64,000 nt of DNA from Pseudomonas pisciculturae (GCF_015461805.1 NZ_JACVZE010000003.1:124001-188000); one strand, 5' to 3'. Shown: positions 1-8,466, counted from the first letter of the stretch. The notes: a model not told the origin generated them from the sequence alone. Translations and numbers: made by a program.

Positions 1-347
1 CGCCGCTGGTGTTGCTGTATTTGCAGGTGCTGGTGGCGGTGGTGGTGCTGTTTCCGCTGTATCTGCTTTCAACGAAAGCGGGACTCGGCTGGGCGAATAT
101 CCCGTTGGTGCTGTATGCGTGCTTGCTGGCATCCATGCTGGCGCCGTTGGCGTGGATGCATTCGGTGAAGACCCTGGGCCCGAGCCGGACGACGCTGTTT
201 TTCAATTTGCTGCCGTTGATTACGGCGTTGATTGCGGCGGTGGTGTTGAAGGAAGAGCTGGCGTTGTATCACCTGGTGGGTGGTTTGTTGACGCTGGGTG
301 GGGTGATTTTGTCGGAGCGCTGGACTACACCGGTGCGCGCTGGCTGA
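1..347 (+). CDS. EamA/DMT-family transporter, C-terminal part
   Basis: Partial gene entering from the left edge; the reading frame is open from base 3 and ends at 347. The visible 113 or so residues are almost entirely hydrophobic, with about four membrane segments. They include the conserved late-EamA pattern of a 'LGPSRTTLFFNLLPL' turn followed by 'AALI..VLKEEL' and a final helix 'GGLLTLGGVILSER'. EamA proteins are ten-helix drug/metabolite exporters with two repeats, and this is the second repeat. The substrate cannot be told. A REPIN follows the stop at once. The family call is fairly sure; the start lies outside the window. Confidence 0.85.
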   Translation, partial: PLVLLYLQVLVAVVVLFPLYLLSTKAGLGWANIPLVLYACLLASMLAPLAWMHSVKTLGPSRTTLFFNLLPLITALIAAVVLKEELALYHLVGGLLTLGGVILSERWTTPVRAG

Positions 348-360
348 ACGCGGTGAAAAA

Positions 361-450
361 TGTGGGAGCGGGCTTGCTCGCGAATGCGGTGGATCAGCCA
401 ACATATGCATCGACTGACACTCCGCTTTCGCGAGCAAGCCCGCTCCCACA
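361..450. repeat. REPIN (GTGGGAG ends outward, CGGG core)
   Basis: Two inverted REP units. The left reads GTGGGAGCGGGCTTGCTCGC and the right is its reverse complement, around a roughly 45-base centre. It lies between two convergent genes and could also act as a bidirectional terminator. Confidence 0.9.
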
Positions 451-463
451 TTTAGACCGAGTA

Positions 464-1354
464 TTACACCCCAGCCGCCTTCAGCCTCTGGGCGTGCTCG
501 ACAAACAGGCGAATCGGCTCCGCGCCTTTACCCACCAGCCCCATCGACTGGTTGACGATATCAAAATGGTCCAACGGGTAGTCATCACCGATCACCTTGC
601 CCAGATGTGAGCTGTAGCGCCCGACCATGCCATCGCACTGGCCCTTTTCCCGCACAAAGCTGCGGGCGAACAGGCGACAGCTGCGGTTCGTCCCGTCGAA
701 CAGATTGCGCCCGCGGTCGGTGATACCCGGCTGCAAAGTGCCAGACCACGAGTAATAGCGCACGCCATTGACCTCTTCAGCCCCCTGCCCGCCCCAGGTT
801 TGCGGCAATCCCTGTGGAAATTGGCGGTTGAACAGCGCCACCCCCTCGCGGGTCAGGGAATGGTGGGACGCCTGCAAATCCGCCTTGAAACGCGGCCCGC
901 GGTAGCCGGTTTCAAGCACGCCCATTACCCACGCGGTCAGGTGAAACAGCGCGCTCATCAGCCGCCCCTTCACCCCGTCGATGGGGTAGTGGGTGTGGAT
1001 GTGGTCTGCCAGTTCCGAACCATGATTGGGCCCGGCCACCGACGTCACCGACGCCACCCACTCAGGTCGCTTGGCCGCCGCATACCGCGCCGTGAGCGAG
1101 CCTTGGCTATGGCCGATCAGGTTGACCTTGTCGGCGCCGGTCTCGCGGCGGATCTGCTCGATCTGCACCAGCAATTGCTCACCGCGCACCTCGCTGGAAT
1201 CCAGCGGCGCCACCTGCACGGGAAACACCTGCACGCCGCCCGCCCGTAGCGCCGGGACGATGCCGTACCAGTAGGGGAACAACCCCAGGCGCACAAACCC
1301 GAGCATGCCGGGCACCAGCACCAGAGGGTAACGCGTGGCGAATGACTGCGGCAT
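464..1354 (-). CDS. Cytoplasmic lipase-like alpha/beta hydrolase (triacylglycerol lipase family)
   Basis: A 296-residue alpha/beta hydrolase resembling bacterial true lipases of family I.1. The oxyanion strand 'LVLVPGMLGF' is at residues 11-20. The nucleophile elbow GHSQGS puts the serine at about residue 83. A 'CDGMVG' turn supplies the acid, and 'LDHFDIVNQ' supplies the histidine near the C terminus. Unlike secreted family I.1 lipases it has no signal peptide, and no lipase foldase (Lif) gene is next to it, so it is probably intracellular and may act on esters other than extracellular fat. The start at 1354 has AAGGA ten bases upstream; a 35-residue longer frame lacks family similarity. The substrate is unknown. 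Confidence 0.8.
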   Translation of the reverse strand: MPQSFATRYPLVLVPGMLGFVRLGLFPYWYGIVPALRAGGVQVFPVQVAPLDSSEVRGEQLLVQIEQIRRETGADKVNLIGHSQGSLTARYAAAKRPEWVASVTSVAGPNHGSELADHIHTHYPIDGVKGRLMSALFHLTAWVMGVLETGYRGPRFKADLQASHHSLTREGVALFNRQFPQGLPQTWGGQGAEEVNGVRYYSWSGTLQPGITDRGRNLFDGTNRSCRLFARSFVREKGQCDGMVGRYSSHLGKVIGDDYPLDHFDIVNQSMGLVGKGAEPIRLFVEHAQRLKAAGV

Positions 1355-1521
1355 GGGCCGAACGTCCTTGATCAGGAAGGGTTGCCAAAGGCTAGCCGAG
1401 TCTCGCGACGAGGGTGTGACACACATCCGATTAAACTTTTTGCGTGACGCGGCACTCACAACTTTGAGCGATCACGCCGCCAGAGCGTGGCGCAAAACCG
1501 GATTAGTACCAGGAGATTGAG

Positions 1522-2052
1522 ATGACTGAAGCACACCTGACTGACGTTGCCACCCTGCGCAGCCGCGCCCGCAAAAACGTCGAAAATGGCGCCGTGACCG
1601 AAGGTTATGACGCCGACCGCGAAGAAATCATCCGCTTGCTCAACGAGTCACTGGCCACTGAGTTGGTCTGCGTGTTGCGCTACAAGCGCCACTACTTCAT
1701 GGCCAGCGGTATCAAAGCCTCTGTCGCCGCCGACGAATTCCTCGAACACGCCACCCAGGAAGCCCAGCACGCCGACAAACTGGCCGAGCGTATCGTGCAG
1801 TTGGGCGGTGAGCCGGAGTTCAACCCGGACCTGCTGTCGAAGAACTCGCACGCTCAATACGTGGCGGGCAAAGACTTGAAAGAAATGGTTTACGAAGACC
1901 TGGTGGCCGAACGGATTGCGGTAGATAGCTACCGCGAAATCATCCAGTACATCGGTGACAAAGACCCGACTACCCGCCGCCTGTTCGAAGAAATCCTGGC
2001 TCAAGAAGAAGAGCATGCGGATGACATGGCGGATATCCTGGAAAGTCTGTAA
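1522..2052 (+). CDS. Ferritin-like (bacterioferritin-family) protein
   Basis: A 176-residue four-helix-bundle protein. The di-iron pattern is visible: Glu47 in the first helix, E80-x-x-H83, Glu130, and E162-x-x-H165. These are the residues expected of a ferroxidase centre in the ferritin/bacterioferritin/Dps superfamily. An N-terminal stretch of about 30 residues precedes the bundle. The ATG is preceded by AGGAGATTGAG. The gene stands alone, divergent from the lipase gene, and is followed by a REPIN. Its likely role is iron storage or peroxide protection. I do not see a heme-ligating Met at the usual bacterioferritin position with any certainty, so I call it ferritin-like rather than Bfr. Confidence 0.85.
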   Translation: MTEAHLTDVATLRSRARKNVENGAVTEGYDADREEIIRLLNESLATELVCVLRYKRHYFMASGIKASVAADEFLEHATQEAQHADKLAERIVQLGGEPEFNPDLLSKNSHAQYVAGKDLKEMVYEDLVAERIAVDSYREIIQYIGDKDPTTRRLFEEILAQEEEHADDMADILESL

Positions 2053-2074
2053 CCCAGCAACACTGCAATACCCA

Positions 2075-2164
2075 TGTGGGAGGGGGCTTGCTCCCGATAG
2101 CGGTGAATCAGTCGATACATTCATCAACTGACAGACCACTATCGGGAGCAAGCCCCCTCCCACA
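2075..2164. repeat. REPIN (GTGGGAG ends outward, GGGG core)
   Basis: Inverted REP pair with arms GTGGGAGGGGGCTTGCTCCC and the reverse complement. It lies between the convergent ferritin-like and asmA genes and probably serves as their shared 3' hairpin. Confidence 0.9.
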
Positions 2165-2185
2165 TTTTGATTTACAGAGGGTCAG

Positions 2186-4255
2186 TTAGCCCTTCACGGT
2201 TTTCGGGGCTTTGCCTTCCTTCATCTGTTGCAGCAACGGCGCGCATTCATTGGGTTCACCGCCACTTGGGGCGACCAAGGCGAGCAGCCCGGCAGCAGGC
2301 CCGGCGATGATACCGAGCGCTACCATCCCCGCACCTCGCAGTGCCAACGGAATCGCTTTCACCCCCGCATTAGGCTTGATAAACGGCCCGTTGACGTACA
2401 ACGGTGAACGCAAGGAGAACAACCGAAAGCCTTTCGACTCTGGCGTGATGGTCAGGTCCAACTGCTCCGTGGCCATGTTCGCCGTGCCATCGATATAGAT
2501 AATTGCGTTCTCGGTATCGAACACAAACAACCGCGTCGTCGCCAAACCGGTCTTGATACCGAAATTGGCCGCCGCGCAGTTGATCTTCACTTCCTTATCG
2601 CCAAACAGGCGGCCTACCACGTAGTTGCCCACGTTGAGCCCGGCTATTTCCATCAGGCTGCGGCTGATGGCGCCGTCGTTGATCAGCATTTTCAGATCGC
2701 CGTTGGATGTGCCCAACAGCGCTGCCACAGAGTTGCCGCGCCCGGAAATATCCGCATCGCCGTTGAGTTCGCCAAAACTGGTTTTCATCGGTTCAAAGGT
2801 CGGGAACAGCTGTTTGAGCTTGAAGTTACGGGCGGTGAGTTTGGCGCGGCCTTCCATGGGAGTAGTGCGGCCGTTCAGGCGAATTTGCGCATCCAACTTG
2901 CCGCCCGCTACGCCAAAACGCAGGGGCTCAAGGCTCAGCTCGCCATCGTTGAGCACCAGGTGGGTATAAAGGTCGGTGAAGGGCAGCTCGGCACTGTGGA
3001 CGATGCGCTTGCCGGTGAATTCAACGTCGGCGTCCATGTCGCGCCAGCGTTCGGTGCGGAACTCTTCCACCGGCAGCACTTTGGTTGCCGGTTGTTTGCT
3101 GTCACCGCCACGGGCTTTCTGCTTGGCGTTGGAGTCGGCCCCGATCAGCGGGGCCAGGTCGGTCATCAGCAACTGGTTGGACACCAAGGCCCCGGTGAGT
3201 TTTGGCCGCGGCTGACTGGCGACGTAGCCCAGGCTGCCGTGGATATCGCTGTTGCCGATCTTGCCGTTGAAGTTCTCATACTTGAACGTTGCACCGGCGG
3301 CTTCGTGCAGCTTGGCGATCAAGTGACCGTCGGTGGAATAGGCCGGCGAATCCGGCAGCGTCACGCCCGTGAGCGGGTAAAGGTTGCCCAGGCTGCTGCC
3401 GGCAAGCTTCAGGCGCAGGTCGAGTGCGCCGAGGTTGAGGGGGTCGGTGAGGGTGCCGGCCAGAGCGATGCTGGTGTCAGCGATCTTGACTTGGGCTTGC
3501 AGGGGGAACGGCTTGGCCGCGTCCTGCAGGGCAAGCAGGCCGCCGATCTTGCCGGTGCCGTCGAGCTTCTGGCCGTGGTACTGGCCTTTGACCTTGAGGC
3601 CGAATGCGTAGTCCTGGGGCTTTGAGCCTTTTTCCAGGGCCTTCTTGGCATCGGCATCGCCAACGATTTCGTCGAACGGGATCGGCTTGCCGAGTGGGTC
3701 AATGATGACGTCCAACTGAGTCTTGAGCGTCTGGTCGTCGAGGGTCACGTGGCCTTTATCGAAGCCGATGGCGCCGATGTCCACGACCCAGCTTGAAGGC
3801 TCGGCGTTCGGGTCTTTGGGGTCGAACTTGAAGACCCAGTTGGCACGACCATCGGCCAGGCGCTGCAACTGCGCGCTCGGCTCGGTAAGGTCGATACGCG
3901 GGATCACCACGCGTTGCGCCAGCAGGGCCAAGGGTGAGATGCGCAGCTCGACTTTCTTGAGGGTGACCATTTGCGGGGCTTTCGACCAGTCGGGGTTGCC
4001 CAGACTCAGGTCTTCGGCGATCACATGGGGCCATGGCACCCAGGCGCGCCAGCCGCCTTCATCGATCTCTCGCGCCCACACCACGGCCAGGTTGCCATTG
4101 ATGGCGAACGGGCGATGCAGCTCATCGGAAACCTTGGCATTGATCTGCGGCTTGATGCGGTTCCAATCGAAGAACACCAGCACCAACACCACCACGGCGA
4201 TTAACAGGGCGAAGCTGGCGCAGCTCCAAGCGACGATTTTATGAGTGCGCGTCAT
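2186..4255 (-). CDS. asmA: AsmA-family protein
   Basis: A 689-residue protein with one N-terminal membrane anchor (about residues 12-29) followed by a long beta-rich periplasmic body. The first third matches the AsmA N-terminal domain ('INGNLAVVWAREIDEGGWRAWVPWPHVIAEDLSLGNP'-like strand pattern, quoted in part). The last third carries the AsmA C-terminal domain, with the segment 'LNGRTTPMEGRAKLTARNFKLKQLF' ahead of it. AsmA proteins are inner-membrane anchored relatives of bridge-like lipid transporters and affect outer-membrane composition. The ATG has CAGGAGTCC upstream. It ends in a lysine-rich tail. The family call is firm; the exact lipid role is inference. Confidence 0.88.
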   Translation of the reverse strand: MTRTHKIVAWSCASFALLIAVVVLVLVFFDWNRIKPQINAKVSDELHRPFAINGNLAVVWAREIDEGGWRAWVPWPHVIAEDLSLGNPDWSKAPQMVTLKKVELRISPLALLAQRVVIPRIDLTEPSAQLQRLADGRANWVFKFDPKDPNAEPSSWVVDIGAIGFDKGHVTLDDQTLKTQLDVIIDPLGKPIPFDEIVGDADAKKALEKGSKPQDYAFGLKVKGQYHGQKLDGTGKIGGLLALQDAAKPFPLQAQVKIADTSIALAGTLTDPLNLGALDLRLKLAGSSLGNLYPLTGVTLPDSPAYSTDGHLIAKLHEAAGATFKYENFNGKIGNSDIHGSLGYVASQPRPKLTGALVSNQLLMTDLAPLIGADSNAKQKARGGDSKQPATKVLPVEEFRTERWRDMDADVEFTGKRIVHSAELPFTDLYTHLVLNDGELSLEPLRFGVAGGKLDAQIRLNGRTTPMEGRAKLTARNFKLKQLFPTFEPMKTSFGELNGDADISGRGNSVAALLGTSNGDLKMLINDGAISRSLMEIAGLNVGNYVVGRLFGDKEVKINCAAANFGIKTGLATTRLFVFDTENAIIYIDGTANMATEQLDLTITPESKGFRLFSLRSPLYVNGPFIKPNAGVKAIPLALRGAGMVALGIIAGPAAGLLALVAPSGGEPNECAPLLQQMKEGKAPKTVKG

Positions 4256-4604
4256 TGCACAGGACTCCTGAATACGACTACTGACTGAACGACAGCTTAT
4301 AGGGGTACGACTGGGAAACCTCCCTGGGGTTTAACTCAGTTGCCGATTTAAGCGCAAAAAACCCCTTTCCTGACCAACTCGACAGCATCCAGCCATCAAC
4401 GGCGCACCATTGTTACCCCGCTTCGTGTCGAAAATACCCATCACGGTGCAAAACCGCGGGCTTGAGAGGCGCGTGCTAGAGGCCTCGCCGAGAACAATCA
4501 ATTCTGTTGATTATTACCATTGTGTTTATGAACTTTTATATCGACTTATCAAGAGTAGCATTAGCCCTGTACCCACTTTATCGCCCTCCCAAGGAGCAAC
4601 CATC
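4256..4604. promoter_or_regulatory. Divergent intergenic region with an inverted repeat at 4496-4512
   Basis: A 349-base non-coding gap between asmA (minus) and the repeat-protein gene (plus). The inverted repeat AATCAA-TTCTG-TTGATT lies at 4496-4512, about 95 bases before the plus-strand ATG, and could be an operator. The 3' part is AT-rich and should hold the plus-strand promoter; I could not pick one with confidence. A strong ribosome site, AAGGAG, lies at 4591-4596. Confidence 0.4.
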
Positions 4605-5069
4605 ATGAAACGCCAAATACTCGCTACCGCCCTCTTGTCTATCCTGGCTTCCAGCGCTTTTGCCCTGCCAGCCGCCGAACAAGCGACCCCTCAGAATAAA
4701 GCCCAAGCCGTTCAGTCCAGCCAAACCCTGGCTCGCAGCGGTTCGCAAGAAGACGAAAACCGTGACTACGCCAAAGGCGCTGTTGCTGAAAATGGCTCCG
4801 ACCGTCTGCGCGGCAACACCGTTGCTGAAGATGGCTCAGACCGCCTGCACGGCAACACCGTTGCTGAAGATGGTTCTGACCGCCTGCACGGCAACACCGT
4901 CGCTGAAGATGGTTCCGACCGCCTGCACGGCAACACCGTCGCTGAAGATGGTTCCGACCGCCTGCACGGCAACACCGTCGCTGAAGATGGTTCCGATCGT
5001 CTGCGCGGCAACATGGTCGCTGAAGACGGTTCCGACCGCCTGAAAGAACAACAACAAGCCCAGAGCTAA
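4605..5069 (+). CDS. Small secreted protein built of seven 13-residue repeats
   Basis: 154 residues. A Sec signal peptide (charged MKR start, hydrophobic core, AFA cleavage site at about residue 20) is followed by a Gln/Ser-rich linker. Seven tandem units of 13 residues then have consensus VAEDGSDRLHGNT. The DNA units are 39 bases each, starting at 4782, 4821, 4860, 4899, 4938, 4977 and 5016; unit 1 has AEN and the last degenerates to KEQQ. The ATG follows AAGGAG closely. The GSDRLxGN core resembles the G-x-D-x-L-x-G-N element of RTX calcium-binding repeats, but the 13-residue period does not match RTX, so the likeness may be chance. The protein is probably periplasmic. Function unknown; similar short Pseudomonas proteins have carried the unhelpful name 'phage infection protein'. 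Confidence 0.8.
   Translation: MKRQILATALLSILASSAFALPAAEQATPQNKAQAVQSSQTLARSGSQEDENRDYAKGAVAENGSDRLRGNTVAEDGSDRLHGNTVAEDGSDRLHGNTVAEDGSDRLHGNTVAEDGSDRLHGNTVAEDGSDRLRGNMVAEDGSDRLKEQQQAQS
4782..5054 (+). repeat. In-frame 39-bp tandem repeat, seven copies
   Basis: Seven head-to-tail 39-base units inside the secreted-protein gene. Copies differ mostly at third codon positions (gttgct/gtcgct, ggctca/ggttct/ggttcc). The period is a multiple of three and no unit contains stops, so all six frames stay open here. Confidence 0.95.
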
Positions 5070-5084
5070 GCCTGTGGTGGCCCA

Positions 5085-5117
5085 TAAAAAAGCCCGATCT
5101 GCCGATCGGGCTTTTGC
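5085..5117 (+). terminator. Rho-independent terminator
   Basis: Stem AGCCCGATC / GATCGGGCT with a TGCC loop, A-rich before and TTTTGCTTTC after. It lies 16 bases past the repeat-protein stop. Confidence 0.9.
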
Positions 5118-5220
5118 TTTCTTGTAGATTACGTCACGCACTTCCTGCGCCAAGTTCGACGCCGATGAAGCTGTTTTGCTAGAGTACGTCGCTGTACTTG
5201 TCGACTAAGCCCGCCCGCCG

Positions 5221-5853
5221 ATGCTGCCCCGCGCCGAACAGAAGCAACAGACCCGCCTTGCCTTGATGGACGCAGCCCGCCATCTGATGGAGTGTGGCCG
5301 TGGGTTCGGCAGCCTGAGCCTACGTGAAGTTGCAAAGACGGCCGGCATTGTACCTACCGGTTTCTATCGCCATTTTGCCGACATGGACCAGCTTGGCCTG
5401 GTGCTGGTCAGTGAAGTGGGCCAGACCTTTCGCGCCACGATCCGCCTGGTTCGCCACAACGAATTCGTGATGGGCGGCATCATCGATGCCTCGGTGCGAA
5501 TCTTTCTCGACGTGGTTGCGGCCAACCGTTCCCAATTCCTGTTCCTGGCCCGCGAGCAATATGGCGGCTGCCTCGCCGTGCGCCAAGCCATCGGCGCCTT
5601 GCGCGAAGACATCACTCGCGACCTGGCGGCCGACCTCACCTTTATGCCCAAGCTGCAGCATCTGGATGCCGAAGGTTTGCACGTAATGGCCGACCTGATC
5701 GTCAAAAGTGTGTTTGCCACCCTCCCCGACATCATCGACCCGCCGGTTCAGGCGCTGCCCGCCCACCTCACGCCCCAGGCGAAAATCACCCAGCAGTTGC
5801 GCTTCATCTTTATCGGCCTCAAGCACTGGCAAGGCCTGGGCAGTACCGAATAA
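5221..5853 (+). CDS. desT: TetR-family regulator, DesT-like
   Basis: A 210-residue TetR/AcrR-type repressor. The N-terminal helix-turn-helix reads 'SLREVAKTAGIVPTGFYRHF' (residues about 39-58), and the ligand-binding C-terminal half is all-helical. It resembles DesT/FabR, which sense the saturated to unsaturated acyl-CoA ratio and control fatty-acid desaturation. The position just before ureE also matches my memory of P. aeruginosa desT (PA4890). Unlike there, no desaturase genes (desCB) are adjacent, so its targets must lie elsewhere. It ends five bases before the convergent NlpC/P60 gene. The family is sure; the DesT identity rests on sequence recall and synteny. Confidence 0.75.
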   Translation: MLPRAEQKQQTRLALMDAARHLMECGRGFGSLSLREVAKTAGIVPTGFYRHFADMDQLGLVLVSEVGQTFRATIRLVRHNEFVMGGIIDASVRIFLDVVAANRSQFLFLAREQYGGCLAVRQAIGALREDITRDLAADLTFMPKLQHLDAEGLHVMADLIVKSVFATLPDIIDPPVQALPAHLTPQAKITQQLRFIFIGLKHWQGLGSTE

Positions 5854-5858
5854 GCCGA

Positions 5859-6368
5859 TCACCCCGATGTGTGAAAACGCTTGGCCGTGGTGTAGTTCTT
5901 GTTCCAATAGCTGTTGCTGAGCGAGTCGATACGGATGTTCTTGCCGGTGCGCGGCGAATGGATAAATTTACCCTCACCGATATACAGGCCCACATGGCTG
6001 ACCTGACCGCGCCCATTGCCCTTGAAAAACACCGCATCGCCAGGCTTCAACGCGCCGCGCTTGATGGTCACGGCCTTGGAACGGTGCATCGCTGCCGTGG
6101 TGCGCGGGATAAGGATATTGGCTTCGGTCTTGAACAGATAGACCAGGAAACTGCTGCAATCAAAGCCCTGCTCTACCGAATTGCCGCCCCACTTGTAAGG
6201 CGTGCCCAACAGCTCGTGGGCACGGTCGATTACATTGTCGATCACATCGGTGATCGCAGGCTCTTTGAGCGATTCAATGAAGGTAGGGCGCGGGTTCAGG
6301 GTGGCCGAAGCCGATGAAATAACCAAAGACAAGCTGACAATGACTAACCAATAAAATGACTTGATCAT
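5859..6368 (-). CDS. NlpC/P60 (C40) cell-wall peptidase
   Basis: 169 residues with an N-terminal signal peptide (hydrophobic core, SASA cleavage region) and no lipobox cysteine, so it is probably periplasmic rather than a lipoprotein. The C40 catalytic set is present: Cys in 'GFDCSSFLVYLF', His in 'QVSHVGLYIG', and a third polar residue as His in 'GKFIHSPR'. C40 enzymes cleave peptide stems of murein, usually D-Glu-mesoDAP bonds. The gene is single, convergent with desT and divergent from ureE. The ribosome site before the ATG is weak. The family call is firm; the cleaved bond is inference. Confidence 0.85.
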   Translation of the reverse strand: MIKSFYWLVIVSLSLVISSASATLNPRPTFIESLKEPAITDVIDNVIDRAHELLGTPYKWGGNSVEQGFDCSSFLVYLFKTEANILIPRTTAAMHRSKAVTIKRGALKPGDAVFFKGNGRGQVSHVGLYIGEGKFIHSPRTGKNIRIDSLSNSYWNKNYTTAKRFHTSG

Positions 6369-6499
6369 GATGAACGTCGCAGTGAATTAAACACGGCGTA
6401 AAGACTACTTTTCCTGCGGGAAACGCTGTGAACGGCGAATCCTGATACGCCGTAGGACTAATCCTAAAACGCTCGCAGCGAGTGCGTCAGCTGGAACCG

Positions 6500-6516
6500 C
6501 GCACCAACTTGACGCA
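6500..6516 (+). promoter_or_regulatory. Possible NtrC-type site
   Basis: CGCACC-AACTT-GACGCA resembles the NtrC consensus TGCACC-N5-GGTGCA with three mismatches. It lies about 80-95 bases upstream of the sigma-54-like element before ureE, the usual enhancer distance. Weak on sequence alone. Confidence 0.3.
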
Positions 6517-6593
6517 CAAAAACAGCCTCTAGGCGCCCTACTTAGAGGCGTTTCCGCCTTCGCTGTCAGGCAATTCCTACTTTTGCACCAGAT

Positions 6594-6609
6594 TGGCAAG
6601 CCCCTTGCT
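6594..6609 (+). promoter_or_regulatory. Sigma-54 (-24/-12) promoter of ureEFG
   Basis: TGGCAAG-CCCC-TTGCT matches the RpoN consensus TGGCACG-N4-TTGCW with one change and keeps the GG and GC dinucleotides at the right spacing. It ends 37 bases before the ureE ATG. Nitrogen control of urease genes makes it plausible. Confidence 0.65.
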
Positions 6610-6645
6610 CTAGCACTTGCATCGCTCATAGCTGGAAGCTTCCTG

Positions 6646-7146
6646 ATGCTGGTGATCCACCGCCGAATCGCCCCCCAAGCCCTCTGGGCCGCCGAGTTGC
6701 TGCTGAATTTCGAAGCCCGCAGCAAGAGCCGCCTGCGCTGTTTCAGTGCCGACGGTGAAGACGTCGGCCTTTTCCTGGAGCGTGGCCAGCCGCCGCTGCA
6801 CGATGGCGAATTTTTGCAAGCCGAAGACGGGCGCGTCATACGCGTGTGCGCTCGCCCCGAACAGTTGCTGCACGTCACCTGCACCAACGCCTTTGAACTG
6901 ACCCGCGCGGCCTATCACCTGGGCAATCGCCATGTCGCCCTGCAAGTCGGCGATGGTTGGCTGCGCCTGCTCGATGACTACGTGCTCAAGGCCATGCTTG
7001 AACAACTGGGCGCCACCACTGAAACCCTCGAAGCGCCATTCCAACCCGAACACGGCGCCTACGGCGGCGGCCATCATCATTCACGCCATGGCGACGAAGA
7101 CTTCAATTACGCGCCCAAGCTGCATCAGTTCGGCGTGCGTCTATGA
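6646..7146 (+). CDS. ureE: Urease accessory protein UreE (nickel chaperone)
   Basis: 166 residues: an N-terminal UreE fold starting MLVIHRRI, a metallochaperone C-terminal domain with 'TNAFELTRAAYHLGNRHV', and a His-rich tail 'GGGHHHSRHGDED' that binds Ni(II). It delivers nickel to the UreG-UreF-UreD complex on apo-urease. The start at 6646 (GGAAGC upstream) gives the family length; a longer frame from 6583 would add 21 residues without homology. It overlaps ureF by ATGA. The structural genes ureABC and ureD are not in this window, in line with the split urease loci of other pseudomonads. Confidence 0.95.
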   Translation: MLVIHRRIAPQALWAAELLLNFEARSKSRLRCFSADGEDVGLFLERGQPPLHDGEFLQAEDGRVIRVCARPEQLLHVTCTNAFELTRAAYHLGNRHVALQVGDGWLRLLDDYVLKAMLEQLGATTETLEAPFQPEHGAYGGGHHHSRHGDEDFNYAPKLHQFGVRL

Positions 7147-7817
7147 ACCCAGCCTGGGCGCTGCTGCGTCTGGCCAGTCCGCAATTGCCGATTGGCGGCT
7201 ACAGCTATTCCCAGGGCCTGGAAATGGCCGTGGACAATGGCCGCGTCAATGACGCTACCACTGCCCGTCGATGGATCGGCGACCAGTTGCTGCTCAACCT
7301 CGCCCGCTTCGAAGCGCCGCTGTTGCTCACCCACTGCCGCGCCGCCGCCGATGAAGATTGGTCGCGTCTCACGCAACTGTGCGAAGAACACCGCGCCAGC
7401 CGTGAAACTCGCGAGCTGTATCAAGAGAGCCGGCAGATGGGCTATTCGCTGCAACAACTGCTCAACGGCCTGCCGGAACTGGACAGCGCTGCCCGCACCT
7501 TTCTTGAGCAATGCAGTGAACCCCACCTCGCCCTGGGCTGGGCCCTGGCCGCCCGTGCGTGGGCCATCAGCCCCGACGACGCCCTCGCCGCCTGGCTGTG
7601 GAGCTGGCTGGAAAACCAACTGGCCGTACTGATGAAAACCCTGCCCCTGGGCCAGCAAGCCGCCCAGCGCCTGACCAGCGAACTGCTGCCATTACTGCAA
7701 CAGGCCCAGCAAGACGCCGAGCGCATCGACCCCACCCATTTCGGCAGCGCCGCGTTCGGCCTGTCCCTGGCGTGCATGGCCCATGAGCGCCAGTACAGCC
7801 GCCTGTTCCGTTCCTAG
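7143..7817 (+). CDS. ureF: Urease accessory protein UreF
   Basis: A 224-residue all-helical protein with the UreF hallmark start 'LLRLASPQLPIGGYSYSQGLE' (quoted partly) and a C-terminal segment 'FGSAAFGLSLACMAHERQYSRLFRS'-like end. UreF dimerises, binds UreD on urease and gates UreG GTPase during nickel insertion and lysine carbamylation. It overlaps ureE by four bases (ATGA), so the two are translationally coupled, and it is followed by ureG 12 bases on. Full length for the family. Confidence 0.95.
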   Translation: MNPAWALLRLASPQLPIGGYSYSQGLEMAVDNGRVNDATTARRWIGDQLLLNLARFEAPLLLTHCRAAADEDWSRLTQLCEEHRASRETRELYQESRQMGYSLQQLLNGLPELDSAARTFLEQCSEPHLALGWALAARAWAISPDDALAAWLWSWLENQLAVLMKTLPLGQQAAQRLTSELLPLLQQAQQDAERIDPTHFGSAAFGLSLACMAHERQYSRLFRS

Positions 7818-7829
7818 GAGAAGCACCAT

Positions 7830-8444
7830 ATGAACACTCAACCTCTGCGCGTCGGCATCGGCGGCCCGGTAGGCTCCGGCAAGACCGCCCTGACCCTGGC
7901 CCTGTGCCTGGCCTTGCGCGACCGCTACAACCTGGCCGTGGTGACCAACGATATCTACACCCGCGAAGACGCCGACTTTTTGGTACGCAACCAGGCCTTG
8001 GCGCCCGAGCGCATCATCGGCGTGGAAACAGGCGGTTGCCCGCACACCGCCATCCGTGAAGACGCCTCGATCAACCTCGAAGCGGTAGACCAACTCAATC
8101 GCCGCTTCCCCGGCCTGGACCTGATCCTGGTGGAGTCCGGCGGCGACAACCTGTCGGCGACCTTCAGCCCTGAGCTGTCCGACCTGACCATCTACGTGAT
8201 CGATGTGTCGGCCGGCGACAAGCTGCCGCGCAAAGGTGGGCCGGGCATCTGTAAATCCGACCTGCTGGTGATCAACAAGATCGACCTCGCGCCGCTGGTA
8301 GGCGCTTCGCTGGAATTGATGAACAGCGACACCACGCGCATGCGCAACGGCAAACCCTTTGTATTCAGCAACCAGAAAACCGGCGTCGGCCTGGATGAAA
8401 TCGTCGCCTTTATCGAACGCCAAGGTTTGCTGACCGCCGCCTGA
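7830..8444 (+). CDS. ureG: Urease accessory GTPase UreG
   Basis: A 204-residue SIMIBI-class GTPase. The P-loop [10 protein letters not shown] is at about residues 11-20. Also present are '[12 protein letters not shown]', the CPH metal motif in '[13 protein letters not shown]', the switch '[11 protein letters not shown]', and the NKID base-specificity motif. It couples GTP hydrolysis to nickel transfer into urease. AGGAG lies upstream. It forms an operon with ureE, ureF and the following hupE-like gene. Confidence 0.97.
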   Translation: MNTQPLRVGIGGPVGSGKTALTLALCLALRDRYNLAVVTNDIYTREDADFLVRNQALAPERIIGVETGGCPHTAIREDASINLEAVDQLNRRFPGLDLILVESGGDNLSATFSPELSDLTIYVIDVSAGDKLPRKGGPGICKSDLLVINKIDLAPLVGASLELMNSDTTRMRNGKPFVFSNQKTGVGLDEIVAFIERQGLLTAA

Positions 8445-8466
8445 TCAACCCATAAGGAACCTGCCC

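Noticed and set aside
4639..5153. Several repeat-bearing open frames on both strands
   Set aside because: The 39-base tandem repeat is a multiple of three without stops in any frame, so all frames stay open. Only 4605-5069 has a ribosome site and a signal peptide.
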